NCBI RefSeq assembly: GCF_900232825.1 | Contig: NZ_OCTP01000010.1 | Span: 656,871-720,870, forward strand | Reading direction: 5' to 3' | From: Anaerococcus sp. Marseille-P3625 | GTDB lineage: Bacteria; Bacillota; Clostridia; Tissierellales; Peptoniphilaceae | Length of the DNA stretch: 64,000 bases | In this document: piece after piece, positions 35,938 to 45,540 of the stretch | Numbering within the stretch: position 1 is the first letter of the stretch | Layout: every line of letters starts with the position of its first letter | The notes under the pieces: model-generated | Told to the model about the DNA's origin: nothing | Database searches by the model: none | What the model saw: only the letters and a program-made list of their open reading frames with translations | Program-made: the position numbers and the translations under genes

Positions 35938-37980
35938 TTTTATATATCCGCAATTTTCGCATCTTATTTCATCTACATTACGGTTTTTCTTATGAACCAA
36001 AAGTTCTCCACATTCTGGGCAAACCTCTCCAGTTGGTGGATCCCAAATTGCATAATCGCAGTCTGGATAATTATTGCAAGCATAAAATCTCTTGCCTTTT
36101 TTGCTAACTTTTTCGATAATTTCACCCTTGCCACATTTTGGACATTTTACTCCTGTAGTTTTTACAATTGATTTGGTAAAATCACAAGCAGGAAAATTTG
36201 TACATCCTATAAATTTTCCATTTCTTCCGTGCTTTTCTGCCAAAGGATGTCCACATTTCGGGCATTTTTCATCTAAGATTTTATCTTTGACCTTATAATC
36301 CGTATCGTCTTTTTTGACGTTTTTCATATCTTTTTCAAAACCAGAATAAAAATTGCTTAAAACATCTTTCCAATAAACTTTATGATCGGCGATTTTATCA
36401 AGTTCATCTTCCATTTCAGCGGTAAATTCAACATTTATTATGTCGTCAAAATTTTCCACCAAAAAATCATTAACAGTAAAGCCAAGTTCTGTCGGATAAA
36501 TTGATCTGCCTTCAAATTCCACATAATTTCTATTTACTATTTGATTTATGGTTGCAGAATAGGTTGATGGACGGCCTATGCCAAATTCTTCCAAAACTTT
36601 TACAAGGCTTGCTTCTGTGTATCTTGCTGGAGGATTTGTAAAATGTTGTGATTTTTCTATATTTGTGGCAGAAATTACATCGCCTTCTTTTAGTTCTGGC
36701 AAAATATTTTCTTTTTCAAAGGATCCAGAAACTTTATTAAAACCATCAAAAATTGTTATTTTCCCATTGCTTTTAAAGATCAATCCTTGATTATCAAATG
36801 AAATGCTTGTTGATAAATACTGATAATCAGCCATTTGAGATCCTACAACCCTAGTCCATATTAATTTGTATAATTTGTACTGGGCATCTGATAAATATTC
36901 TCTAAGTGATAAGGGATCTCTATAAATTGAAGTTGGCCTTATGGCCTCGTGAGCATCTTGTGAGCCTTTTTTCTTTGCTCCGTAAGTGTTGCCCTTGCCA
37001 GCATATTTTTCTCCATATTTCTCATTGATGTATTTTAGAGATTCGCTCACAATTTCTGTGCTTATCCTTGTAGCATCAGTTCTCATGTAAGAAATTAAAC
37101 CAACGCTTCCCTCATTACCAATATCAATTCCTTCAAAAAGCTGTTGGGCCACTTGCATGGTGAATTTGGTTGAATAACCCAATTTGTTTGAGGCATCTTG
37201 TTGGAGTGTTGAGGTTGTGTAAGGTTTTGGAGGCTTTCTAGTTTTCTTAGTTTTTTTAATTTCGACTACTTTAAACTTATCCTTATCTATTCTTGATAAA
37301 ATTTTATCGGCACCATTTTCATTTGAAATTTTGATCTTTTTGCTTGGACTTCCATAAAATTCCGAATCAAATTCTAGATCATCTACTTTGTGATTTGCAG
37401 TTATTGTCCAATATTCTTCTGGTATAAATGCGTCGATTTCTCTTTGCTTATCTACAATTAATTTTAAGGCTACGGATTGGACACGACCTGCGGATAGGCC
37501 GGATTTTACTCTTTTCCACAAGATTGGACTAATTTCATAACCTACGATCCTATCCATAATTCTTCTTGCTTGTTGAGCATCGACTAAGTTTTGGTCGATT
37601 TTTCTAGGATTTTTTATGGCATTTTTTACGTTGTTTTTAGTTATTTCATGAAATTCTACTCGATTTTTCTCGTTTGGATCAAGACCTAAAAGATATTCCA
37701 AATGCCAGCTTATTGCTTCTCCCTCCCTATCAGGGTCTGTTGCAAGATAAACTCTATCAGCTTTTTGGGCTTCTTTTATTAATTCATTTATGGTTTTTGC
37801 CTTGCCACGAACTTTTATATATTCTGGCTCAAAGTTATTTTCTATATCTACGCCAAATTTCGATTTTGGTAAATCTCTCAAATGGCCAATAGTTGCCTTT
37901 ACTTTGTAGTTACTGCCCAACATTTTGCCAATAGATTTGGCTTTGGTTGGCGATTCTACAATTACTAAATTCTTTGCCAA
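35923..37980 (-). CDS. topA: DNA topoisomerase I
   Basis: 685 residues. Type IA topoisomerase that relaxes negative supercoils. The Toprim domain begins LVIVESPTKAKSIGKML and has the DPDREGEAI acidic motif. The catalytic Tyr lies in SYMRTDATRIS. The C-terminus has three four-cysteine zinc modules (CPKCGHPL...CTNFPAC, CPKCGKG...CNNYPDC, CPECGELL...CENCG). It is the last gene of the ylqF-rnhB-yraN-dprA-topA run, 4 nt after dprA. Confidence 0.97.
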   Translation of the reverse strand: MAKNLVIVESPTKAKSIGKMLGSNYKVKATIGHLRDLPKSKFGVDIENNFEPEYIKVRGKAKTINELIKEAQKADRVYLATDPDREGEAISWHLEYLLGLDPNEKNRVEFHEITKNNVKNAIKNPRKIDQNLVDAQQARRIMDRIVGYEISPILWKRVKSGLSAGRVQSVALKLIVDKQREIDAFIPEEYWTITANHKVDDLEFDSEFYGSPSKKIKISNENGADKILSRIDKDKFKVVEIKKTKKTRKPPKPYTTSTLQQDASNKLGYSTKFTMQVAQQLFEGIDIGNEGSVGLISYMRTDATRISTEIVSESLKYINEKYGEKYAGKGNTYGAKKKGSQDAHEAIRPTSIYRDPLSLREYLSDAQYKLYKLIWTRVVGSQMADYQYLSTSISFDNQGLIFKSNGKITIFDGFNKVSGSFEKENILPELKEGDVISATNIEKSQHFTNPPARYTEASLVKVLEEFGIGRPSTYSATINQIVNRNYVEFEGRSIYPTELGFTVNDFLVENFDDIINVEFTAEMEDELDKIADHKVYWKDVLSNFYSGFEKDMKNVKKDDTDYKVKDKILDEKCPKCGHPLAEKHGRNGKFIGCTNFPACDFTKSIVKTTGVKCPKCGKGEIIEKVSKKGKRFYACNNYPDCDYAIWDPPTGEVCPECGELLVHKKNRNVDEIRCENCGYIKEKKR

Positions 37981-37984
37981 CTAA

Positions 37985-39076
37985 TCATCTCCTTACTGTA
38001 AATTCATTATTTCCCATATTTTCTATATAATCTCTTAACTCCAAGGAAGTTAGAAGGTAATTTATTTCATCAATGCCGATATTTAAGTTGGAAGCCATGA
38101 TATCGGCAGTGCTATTAGGATTTTCTTCGATATATTTTACTATTAGTAGTTCATTTTTATCAAGTTTACTATAATCAAGTATCCTCTTTTCGTCACTTCT
38201 GTCAATCAGATAATCCAATTCTTCCAAAATATCGTCGCTTGATGTTATAAGTTTGCTACCTTCTTGGATTAGTTTGTTGGTACCTTTGGAATAAATAGAA
38301 TTAATATTTCCTGGAACTGCAAATACTTCTTTTCCCTGTTCTAAGGCGCACCTTGTTGTAATCATTGTCCCTGATTTTTCTTTGGCTTCTATGACAACAG
38401 TTGCAAGTGAAATCCCGGAAATTATCCTATTTCTTCTTGGAAAATTAAAGGCTCTAGGTTCTGTTCCTATGGGAAATTCTGATAAAATCAAGCCTTTTTC
38501 TTCCATTTCTTGGTATAAGAACCTGTTTTGTTTTGGATAAATCTTATCAATCCCACAACCAATAACACCAATAGTTCTCCCTGCAATTTCCAAAGTCGCC
38601 TTATGACTTATCCCATCGATCCCATAGGCAAGGCCAGATACACTTGTAAGTCCATTTGAAACAACACCTTGGACCAAATTCCTACAAGCCCATTTGCCAT
38701 AGTCAGTACATTTTCTTGCCCCAACAAAGGCAATGGAATTTTTATCTTTTTCCTTATCCAATTTGCCCTTATAAAACAAAATTGCAGGTCTATCGTCAAT
38801 ATATCTCAAATTATAAGGATAATCCTCATCCAAAATTGTCACATAATCATAGGCAAATTTGTTAACTTTTTCTAAATAAAAATTAAAATCATCGAGGGAT
38901 TTTTGACTAAAAATTTTTCGGTAATTGTTGTCATTAATAAAATCTAAGTCTTGCCTTTCTTTGGCAAATAAATCTTTGTAGGGAAAATTTTCACCGATTT
39001 TTAAAATTATTCTATTGTCTAAATTTATATAATTTAAGTATAAAATTACTTCATTATCTCTTAGATCAAAATGCAT
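37985..39076 (-). CDS. dprA: DNA processing protein DprA
   Basis: 363 residues. It binds incoming single-stranded DNA and loads RecA in natural transformation. The Rossmann-like core shows SGLAYGIDGISHKATLE, IGVIGCGIDKIYP, FPRRNRIISG and SGTMITTRCALEQGKEVFAVPG. A C-terminal winged helix (about 300-360) is present. It overlaps yraN by 11 nt. Confidence 0.96.
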   Translation of the reverse strand: MHFDLRDNEVILYLNYINLDNRIILKIGENFPYKDLFAKERQDLDFINDNNYRKIFSQKSLDDFNFYLEKVNKFAYDYVTILDEDYPYNLRYIDDRPAILFYKGKLDKEKDKNSIAFVGARKCTDYGKWACRNLVQGVVSNGLTSVSGLAYGIDGISHKATLEIAGRTIGVIGCGIDKIYPKQNRFLYQEMEEKGLILSEFPIGTEPRAFNFPRRNRIISGISLATVVIEAKEKSGTMITTRCALEQGKEVFAVPGNINSIYSKGTNKLIQEGSKLITSSDDILEELDYLIDRSDEKRILDYSKLDKNELLIVKYIEENPNSTADIMASNLNIGIDEINYLLTSLELRDYIENMGNNEFTVRR

Positions 39077-39413
39077 TTTCTATATAATTAATCTCTCTAC
39101 TTTCTGTAAAAACTTCAGCAACATCAAAAGTTATTATAAAATCCGTCAGATTATTTTCTATCAAAAAAGCTTGGCTTGCTTTAATAATTCTTTGTTGCTT
39201 GTAATAATTTACCGCTTCTCTTGGGTAGCCATATTTGGTAGATTTACGAGCTTTGACCTCAACAAAAGATATGATATCATTTTTTATGGCAATAATATCA
39301 ATTTCACCAAAAGGCTTGTTATAATTTCTTGTAAGTATCTTATATCCTTTGTTTTCCAAAAAATCTGCAACTAAATCTTCTCCCAGATTTCCAATTTTTC
39401 TTTTTTCGCTCAT
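39066..39413 (-). CDS. YraN/UPF0102 family endonuclease-like protein
   Basis: 115 residues. Restriction-endonuclease-like fold: GNLGEDLVADFLENKGYKIL, FGEIDIIA and FVEVKARKS give the E...D...E-x-K catalytic set. Usually found beside rnhB, as here (4-nt overlap). Role in DNA processing or repair is suspected, not proven. Confidence 0.9.
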   Translation of the reverse strand: MSEKRKIGNLGEDLVADFLENKGYKILTRNYNKPFGEIDIIAIKNDIISFVEVKARKSTKYGYPREAVNYYKQQRIIKASQAFLIENNLTDFIITFDVAEVFTESREINYIENAF

Positions 39414-40033
39414 AAAAAACTTTCCTGCTTAGCATAATACTTTTTTAGAAAACTTTTTCTATGAATAGGACAAAGTCCAAGTTGATCTATTCCTTGATAG
39501 TGCTTTTTTGTCCCGTAGCCAACATTAGTTTCAAAAGAATATCCCGGATAAATTTTAGCAAATTTAATCATAATATCATCTCTTCTAATTTTGGCAAGAA
39601 TTGATGCACAGGAAATTGCATATTCGTTTAAATCGCCTTTTACTATATTTAGCTGGGGTATGTCCACATTTATTTTCTCGGCATCGATTAATAATATTTC
39701 TGGCTTTATTGAAAGATTATTAACTGCCATTTCCATGGCTCTAAGAGTTGCCTGTCTGATATTTATTTTATCAATCAAAAGATTGTTGGAAAATCCATAA
39801 GAAATTGCTAGGGAATCTTCAATAATTTTCTCTTTTAGCTCTAGCATTTTTGATCTTTTTAATTTTTTGGAATCTGTAACTCCATCTATATGAGAATCTT
39901 TTTTCATAATAATAGCACATGTTACAACTGGTCCTGCCAGGGGTCCTCTTCCAACTTCGTCAATTCCTGCAAGTAAATCGTATTTTTGGTAAATTTCTTT
40001 TTTTATTTCTTCGTTATATTCTGAATATTTCAT
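39410..40033 (-). CDS. rnhB: Ribonuclease HII
   Basis: 207 residues. It removes ribonucleotides and RNA-DNA hybrids. The signature GIDEVGRGPLAGPVV carries the first catalytic Asp and Glu; ILLIDAEKI and the later AKIRRDDIM supply the others. It overlaps ylqF and yraN by 4 nt each. Confidence 0.97.
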   Translation of the reverse strand: MKYSEYNEEIKKEIYQKYDLLAGIDEVGRGPLAGPVVTCAIIMKKDSHIDGVTDSKKLKRSKMLELKEKIIEDSLAISYGFSNNLLIDKINIRQATLRAMEMAVNNLSIKPEILLIDAEKINVDIPQLNIVKGDLNEYAISCASILAKIRRDDIMIKFAKIYPGYSFETNVGYGTKKHYQGIDQLGLCPIHRKSFLKKYYAKQESFL

Positions 40034-40872
40034 GGTCTTTCTAGGGTAATTCTTCCAAGTTTTCCAGATCTAAAATCTGTCAATATGATATTTGCAGTTC
40101 GGGTGTAGTCGAAATCTCCACCTTTTGTTATGGCCCCTCTTTTTCTTGCTATATCTTCATAAATTTCCAAGGCTTTTTTATCTGGATCAACTCCATATCT
40201 TTCTGTCAACAGTTTTGGATAGTCTTCTTGCATTTTTTCTAAGAATTTTAGGGTTAAATCCTCGATATTTAAAATTTCATCTTTAATTGCGTGAGTGTAT
40301 GATAAATTAAGTCCTGTTTCTTCGTCAAATTTTGGCCACAAAACTCCTGGTGTATCAAGCAATTCTAAATTATCATTAGTTTTGATCCATTGTTTGGTCT
40401 TTGTAATTCCTGGACGATTTCCTACATTTGCGGATTTTCTTTTAGAAATATTATTGATAAAGGTTGATTTGCCAGAATTTGGAATACCAACTATCATCAT
40501 TCTAATTATCTTATTTTCTATATTTTTTTCTTTGTTTTTGTCAAATTTTTCTTTTAATTCTTCCTTAGCAATTTGGTAAATTTTATTGACATTTATTTTT
40601 TCTTTAGAATTCATTAACAAGGCTTTGGTATTTTCATTTCTAAATTTATTAACCCAAGCTTTATTCACTTCTTCATCTGCCAAATCGGACTTATTCATTA
40701 TTATAATGCGTGGTTTTTGGCCAATAATTTCTGCTAGCATTGGATTTCTTGAAGATTCAGGGATTCTTGCATCAATTATTTCCAAAATTATATCCACTAA
40801 TTTTAGATTGTTTTGGATTTCCTCCTTGGTCTTTTTCATGTGACCTGGATACCAATTTATGTTCATCGCCAT
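40030..40872 (-). CDS. ylqF: Ribosome biogenesis GTPase YlqF/RbgA
   Basis: 280 residues. Circularly permuted GTPase for late 50S assembly. Motifs occur in the permuted order: G4 (NKSDLAD) then G1 (GIPNSGKST), G2 and G3 (DTPGVLWP). The start WYPGHMKKTKEEI is characteristic. AAGGAG lies 7 nt before the ATG. Confidence 0.96.
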   Translation of the reverse strand: MAMNINWYPGHMKKTKEEIQNNLKLVDIILEIIDARIPESSRNPMLAEIIGQKPRIIIMNKSDLADEEVNKAWVNKFRNENTKALLMNSKEKINVNKIYQIAKEELKEKFDKNKEKNIENKIIRMMIVGIPNSGKSTFINNISKRKSANVGNRPGITKTKQWIKTNDNLELLDTPGVLWPKFDEETGLNLSYTHAIKDEILNIEDLTLKFLEKMQEDYPKLLTERYGVDPDKKALEIYEDIARKRGAITKGGDFDYTRTANIILTDFRSGKLGRITLERP

Positions 40873-40972
40873 AATTTTCTCCTTATTTACTTAATATATT
40901 ATACATAAGATCTAATTTTTATCTATAAAATTTAAAATAGTGAGAATTTATTTTCAAAATTCAATTTTCTGA

Positions 40973-40999
40973 TAAAAAAAGACTCTAATTTGAGTCCTT
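40973..40999 (-). terminator. Terminator of the ParB-like gene
   Basis: Minus-strand GGACTCAAATTAGAGTC followed by TTTTTTT. Confidence 0.85.
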
Positions 41000-41033
41000 A
41001 TTTCATTATATGTTAATAATTATAAAATTAATA

Positions 41034-41654
41034 TTAATTTTCTAAGCTTGAAAAATATTCATCGCAAAACTTATCCCATTTTTGCCTATAATCCTCATGA
41101 CTTAGAAGAATCATATCTTTTATAGCCTTTACTCTTCTTTTTTTGCTTTCTTTTACAAAATAATCTGTTCCGTCAAAACTTTTTGTTATGAAAGCATAGA
41201 CATAAGAAAAGCCTAGTTTGTAAGCAAGATATAATCTGGTATGACCATCAAGCGAAATGTATTGATCTTCATATTTTGCAACTGGAATTATAATATCCTC
41301 TTTGTTTTTGACAAAAGTTTTAACTTCATCTAGCTTTTTTCTATCGATATAAAATTGTGTTGGTTGGATTATATCTAGCTTTAAGGTAAATATTTTTGGA
41401 GGATCAAATTTTTTTATGAGCTTTCCATCCATCGAATAAAAATTAATAATATGTTCAGCAAAAAAACGAAAATCATTTATAACTTCATTATAGTATTTTT
41501 CATCCCCACTTATAAGAGCAGAATCTTTAGAGATTATCTTTATTTGATATAAAAATTTCCCATTTACCACAAAGCATCCATGTTGGTTAAGGGCTTCTTG
41601 GTCAAATCTTTCATCTTCATATGTATCTATTCTTTGAATATTTATTTCATTCAT
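41034..41654 (-). CDS. ParB-like domain protein
   Basis: 206 residues. The central segment IIPVAKYEDQYISLDGHTRLYLAYKLGF matches the DGHTR-type core of ParB/sulfiredoxin-fold domains, which bind nucleotides or act on nucleic acids. The C-terminus is basic (KESKKRRVKAIKDM). It stands alone between rplS and ylqF, two genes that are adjacent in many Firmicutes, with its own terminator. This suggests a later insertion. Specific role unknown. Confidence 0.65.
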   Translation of the reverse strand: MNEINIQRIDTYEDERFDQEALNQHGCFVVNGKFLYQIKIISKDSALISGDEKYYNEVINDFRFFAEHIINFYSMDGKLIKKFDPPKIFTLKLDIIQPTQFYIDRKKLDEVKTFVKNKEDIIIPVAKYEDQYISLDGHTRLYLAYKLGFSYVYAFITKSFDGTDYFVKESKKRRVKAIKDMILLSHEDYRQKWDKFCDEYFSSLEN

Positions 41655-41719
41655 TAATCTATCTTTCTTATATTAATACTTTTTAAGCTTTGGTCTTTCA
41701 TAATTTAAAATAAATTTTA

Positions 41720-41750
41720 AAAAAAGCAAGAATAGAAATATTCTTGCTCG
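41720..41750 (-). terminator. rplS operon terminator
   Basis: Minus-strand GAGCAAGAATATTTCTATTCTTGC followed by TTTTTTT. It ends the ylxM-to-rplS operon. Confidence 0.9.
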
Positions 41751-41754
41751 ATTT

Positions 41755-42102
41755 TTAATAATTTGTTTTTTCTTTTACCTTTGTAGCCTTGCCTTGACGA
41801 TCTCTTAGGTAGTTTAGTTTAGCACGACGTACTTTACCATGTCTTGTTACTACAAGTTTTTCTATTCTTGGTGAATGATATAGGAAAGTTCTTTCAACAC
41901 CAACACCATAAGAAATTCTTCTTAGGGTAAAGGCTTTGTTGATTCCGCCTTCTTTAATCTTAATTACTGTTCCTTCAAAGTCTTGAAGTCTTGTTTTGTC
42001 ACCTTCTTTGATTCTGTATGATATTCTAACTGTATCACCTACTCTAAAGTCATAATTTTCTTCTCGTAGATTTTCTTTTTCAATTTTTTTAATTAAATCC
42101 AT
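41755..42102 (-). CDS. rplS: 50S ribosomal protein L19
   Basis: 115 residues. It lies at the 30S-50S interface. Signature segments [25 protein letters not shown] and [16 protein letters not shown] are present. It overlaps trmD by 14 nt. Confidence 0.98.
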   Translation of the reverse strand: MDLIKKIEKENLREENYDFRVGDTVRISYRIKEGDKTRLQDFEGTVIKIKEGGINKAFTLRRISYGVGVERTFLYHSPRIEKLVVTRHGKVRRAKLNYLRDRQGKATKVKEKTNY

Positions 42103-42796
42103 TTTTATTCTCCTCTCTTAGGAATTTTTCGTATAAGTCAGCTCTTACTCTTTTTGTTTTTTCTATTGCAGATTTTCTATTCCACTGTTTAATCTTTTTA
42201 TGATTTCCACTAGTTAACTCATTTGGTACGAAATAACCATTGAAAACTCTTGGTTTTGTGTATTCATCTTGCTGCAATAGTATATTGTAATGTGAATCTG
42301 TAACAAGTGATTCTTCTTTTCCAACTACTCCGTCTATAAATCTTGCCATGGAATCTATCAGTACCATTGCTGGTATTTCTCCACCAGTTAATACATAATC
42401 TCCAATGGATATTTCATAGTCGACATAGTGGTTAGTAATTCTAGCATCAATTCCTTCGTAGTGGCCACAAATTATTATAAGATCTTTAATTTCTGCAAAG
42501 TCGATTGCTAATTTCTGATTTAATAAGGATCCTGTAGCTGACATAAATGCTACTTTTGATCCAGGTTTTTTCACAGACATTAAAGCTCTGTATAATACAT
42601 ATGGCTTAATAAGCATTCCTGCTGCTCCACCATAAACTGTATCGTCTACATGATTGTGCTTGTCATTTGAAAAATCTCTTATATTTACAAATTCTAATTC
42701 TAATAATCCATTTTCTATGGCCTTGCCTATTACTCCATAAGTTTTTAGAAATTCAAAACTTTCTGGAAATAAGCTTAGTATAGTTACTTTATTCAT
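42089..42796 (-). CDS. trmD: tRNA (guanine-N1)-methyltransferase
   Basis: About 235 residues. It methylates G37 of tRNAs reading CNN codons. Trefoil-knot SPOUT fold with [26 protein letters not shown] and [18 protein letters not shown] take ATG 42796, which overlaps the rimM stop in ATGAATAA; a GTG at 42802 is also in frame. Coupled to rimM. Confidence 0.97.
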   Translation of the reverse strand: MNKVTILSLFPESFEFLKTYGVIGKAIENGLLELEFVNIRDFSNDKHNHVDDTVYGGAAGMLIKPYVLYRALMSVKKPGSKVAFMSATGSLLNQKLAIDFAEIKDLIIICGHYEGIDARITNHYVDYEISIGDYVLTGGEIPAMVLIDSMARFIDGVVGKEESLVTDSHYNILLQQDEYTKPRVFNGYFVPNELTSGNHKKIKQWNRKSAIEKTKRVRADLYEKFLREENKNGFN

Positions 42797-43274
42797 AGTC
42801 ACTAAAGTTTTCTACTTCTATTAATCCATTTTCTAGATCAATTTTTTTTATTGTAGCCTTGATTGCTGGTAGATAAATTTCATTTTTATCTGTTTTTATT
42901 ATATAAACATCGTTGGGATAAACACCACTTATTACATCTAGAACTTCTCCAACTTTTTGCCCATTATCGTAGACATCTAGACCGATTAGTTTATAAATAT
43001 AGTACTCATTTTCTTCTAAGTCCCCTAAATCTTTTTCATCTATATAAATATCTTTGCCGACAAATTTTATTACTTCATTTATATCGTTATATTCTTTAAA
43101 TTTGATTATTTTAAGATTTTTTTGATCAAAGGAAGACTCAATGGTTAATTCTTTATCATCGATAAATAATTTTGAACCATTTTCAAATCTTTTTTCATTA
43201 TCTGAAAGACTTTTAATTTTAAGATTTCCCTTTATTCCGTGAGTACCTACAATTTCAGCTACTGTAATTCTCAT
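42789..43274 (-). CDS. rimM: 16S rRNA processing protein RimM
   Basis: 161 residues. Assists 30S head assembly with S19. N-terminal beta-barrel (ITVAEIVGTHGIKGNLKIKS) and a PRC-barrel (NEYYIYKLIGLDVYD ... YLPAIKATIKKID). It overlaps khpA by 4 nt. Confidence 0.95.
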   Translation of the reverse strand: MRITVAEIVGTHGIKGNLKIKSLSDNEKRFENGSKLFIDDKELTIESSFDQKNLKIIKFKEYNDINEVIKFVGKDIYIDEKDLGDLEENEYYIYKLIGLDVYDNGQKVGEVLDVISGVYPNDVYIIKTDKNEIYLPAIKATIKKIDLENGLIEVENFSDYE

Positions 43275-43495
43275 ATTCTTATATTGACCTTAACATTTTC
43301 TTTAATAGCTGCAGATCTTGCTATAGTTCTAATAGAGTTGATGATATTTCCACGAACGCCGATTACTTTGCCCTTGTCAGCGTCATTTACATGGATTAGT
43401 ATGTTTACTTGACCATCTTCTCTACTTTCTTCGATTTCTACAGCATCTTTGTAATCTACTAATTCTTTTACTATTAATTCTACTAATTCTTTCAT
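43271..43495 (-). CDS. khpA: KH-domain RNA-binding protein KhpA
   Basis: 74 residues. A single KH domain with GKVIGVRGNIINSIRTI. It usually pairs with KhpB (Jag/EloR) in cell elongation control. Placed between rpsP and rimM as in other Firmicutes. Confidence 0.94.
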   Translation of the reverse strand: MKELVELIVKELVDYKDAVEIEESREDGQVNILIHVNDADKGKVIGVRGNIINSIRTIARSAAIKENVKVNIRI

Positions 43496-43499
43496 ATCA

Positions 43500-43745
43500 T
43501 TAAGCTAATACGTTATTGTCATTGAAAAGTTTTTCAACGATTGATGTTGGTTTTGCACCATTTTTTATCCATTGTTTTGCTTTTTCGTTGTCAATTTTGA
43601 ATACTTTTGGTTGACTTACTGGATTGTAATATCCAATTTCTTCGATGAATTTTCCATCACGTGGACTTCTTGAATCTGCTACTACAACTCTATAAAATGG
43701 TTTTTTCTTTTGACCCATTCTTTTTAATCTAATTTTTACTGCCAT
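43500..43745 (-). CDS. rpsP: 30S ribosomal protein S16
   Basis: 81 residues. [19 protein letters not shown] and [20 protein letters not shown] are diagnostic. GAAAGGAAG precedes the ATG. Confidence 0.98.
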   Translation of the reverse strand: MAVKIRLKRMGQKKKPFYRVVVADSRSPRDGKFIEEIGYYNPVSQPKVFKIDNEKAKQWIKNGAKPTSIVEKLFNDNNVLA

Positions 43746-43781
43746 TTTTCTTCCTTTCTTTTACTAAAATTTAATATTGTT

Positions 43782-45125
43782 TTAAAATGGGAATTTAGGC
43801 ATCCTAAATCCTCTTGTTCTTTTAGCTTGGCCTTTCATATTTGACACTTGCTTCATCATCTTTTTTAGTTCTTTAAATTGCTTTAATAGTTTATTTAGCT
43901 CTTTGACATCGACTCCAGAGCCTTTTGTTATGCGCTCTTTTCTGCTTTTGCCGATAATTTCTGGTTTTTCACGTTCTTGTTTGGTCATTGAGTTAATTAA
44001 TGCTTCGATTTTTACAAAAGCTCGATCATCGACGTTAATATTTTTAAGCATCTTGTTGTTAACTCCAGGAATCATTGCTAATAGATCTTCCAATGGTCCC
44101 ATATTCCTAATTTGATTGATTTGTGCCATAAAATCATCTAGGGTAAAACTTTGATTTCTCATCTTCTCTTCAAGCTCTTTGGCACTTTCTAAATCAATTT
44201 GATTTTGAGCTTTTTCGATTAATGATAGGACATCTCCCATGCCTAGGATTCTATTTGCCATTCTATCTGGATAAAAAGCTTCAAGATCTTCTAGCTTTTC
44301 ACCTACACCAACAAATTTTATTGGTTTGCCAACGACTTCTCTTATTGATAAGGCTGCACCACCTCTAGCATCACCGTCAAGCTTGGTTAAAATTACACCT
44401 GTGATGTCAAGGTATTCGTCAAAAATTTTGGCTACATTTACAGCTTCTTGACCAGTCATGGCATCAACTACAAGCAAAATCTCGTCAGGTTTGCTAACTT
44501 CTTTGATTTTTTTTAGCTCATCCATTAGGTCAGTATCAATTTGTAAACGACCTGCAGTATCTAATATTACAGTATCGTAATTGTTGATTCTTGCATAATC
44601 TTTGGCATTTTTGGCAATTTCTACTGGATCTTTTTTGCCTTCTTCAAAAACAAAAACGCCAGCATTTTTCCCAACAACTTTTAGCTGATCAATTGCTGCA
44701 GGCCTATAAATATCAAGGGCTGCTAGCATAGGATTTCTATTTTCCTTTTTTAGTTTATAAACGAGTTTACCAGAGTGTGTTGTCTTACCTGAGCCTTGAA
44801 GTCCTACCATCATTACAACGTGAGGAGTGGATCCTCTAAGGTCAAGTTTTGAATTCTCCTTACCCATCAAATCGGTTAGTTCTTCATTTACGATTTTTAC
44901 TACCATTTGACCAGGTGTCAAAGATTTCATAACATCTTCACCAAGGGATCTTTCCTTGATTCTTTTTACAAAATTCTTAACAACTTTATAATTAACATCA
45001 GCTTCAAGAAGTGAAAGTCTTATCTCTCTCATTGCATTATCGATGTCTTTTTCTGTCAATTTCCCTTTACCAGTAAGTTTTCCAAGACTTTGTTGGAGCC
45101 TATCTGCTAAACCTTCAAACACCAT
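43782..45125 (-). CDS. ffh: Signal recognition particle protein Ffh
   Basis: 447 residues. SRP GTPase that delivers nascent membrane proteins to FtsY. N domain, then the G domain with GLQGSGKTTHSGKLVY, DTAGRLQID, TKLDGDARGG and GVGEKLEDL. The C-terminal M domain is rich in Met and Lys (LKKMMKQVSNM), ready to bind SRP RNA. Of interest given the SRP-like RNA at 30639 that lacks the Ffh-binding S domain. Confidence 0.98.
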   Translation of the reverse strand: MVFEGLADRLQQSLGKLTGKGKLTEKDIDNAMREIRLSLLEADVNYKVVKNFVKRIKERSLGEDVMKSLTPGQMVVKIVNEELTDLMGKENSKLDLRGSTPHVVMMVGLQGSGKTTHSGKLVYKLKKENRNPMLAALDIYRPAAIDQLKVVGKNAGVFVFEEGKKDPVEIAKNAKDYARINNYDTVILDTAGRLQIDTDLMDELKKIKEVSKPDEILLVVDAMTGQEAVNVAKIFDEYLDITGVILTKLDGDARGGAALSIREVVGKPIKFVGVGEKLEDLEAFYPDRMANRILGMGDVLSLIEKAQNQIDLESAKELEEKMRNQSFTLDDFMAQINQIRNMGPLEDLLAMIPGVNNKMLKNINVDDRAFVKIEALINSMTKQEREKPEIIGKSRKERITKGSGVDVKELNKLLKQFKELKKMMKQVSNMKGQAKRTRGFRMPKFPF

Positions 45126-45135
45126 AATATCACTC

Positions 45136-45459
45136 CTAAATATTTTCTATCTGTTCATTCAACTTTAAAATTGCTTGTTCATAATTTGAACTTTCCATCA
45201 GCTCTCTTATACTCATAAGAGCATCTTTGAGCTCCTCTTTCTTTTTTAGCAAAGAAAGCTCATCTTCAAACTCAAATAGTTTATCAACGCTTCTTGTTAT
45301 CATCTCTGAAATTGCTTGCTTACTTTTGTTGTTGTTATCGGCAATTTCTTGTAAGGACAAATCTTCGTTATAATAGCAATTTATCACATCTTTTTGTTTA
45401 TCATTTAGTAGTGAGCCATATATGTCGAATAATTGGGCTACTTTAACAATTTTTTCCAT
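45136..45459 (-). CDS. ylxM: YlxM-type SRP-associated helix-turn-helix protein
   Basis: 107 residues. Sigma-factor region-4-like helix-turn-helix (LNDKQKDVINCYYNEDLSLQ ... SKQAISEMITRSV), the normal first gene of the ffh operon. In streptococci YlxM helps SRP and modulates Ffh/FtsY; that role is assumed here. Its first 20 codons and upstream region are duplicated at 49050-49188. Confidence 0.93.
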   Translation of the reverse strand: MEKIVKVAQLFDIYGSLLNDKQKDVINCYYNEDLSLQEIADNNNKSKQAISEMITRSVDKLFEFEDELSLLKKKEELKDALMSIRELMESSNYEQAILKLNEQIENI

Positions 45460-45540
45460 CTAATAATTCCTTGCTGTTTAAAGCTCTAAAATAAAACAAT
45501 TTATAGAATAAAACTAATCATCAAGAAATTTTCTTGACCT
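45401..45540. repeat. 140-bp duplication, left copy (ylxM 5' end and leader)
   Basis: It begins within ylxM codon 20 and extends through the start codon and about 80 bp of upstream region. It is nearly identical to 49050-49188, with a few changes near the middle and end. Same orientation in both copies. It includes a short palindrome TCAAGAAATTTTCTTGA in the leader. Confidence 0.9.
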
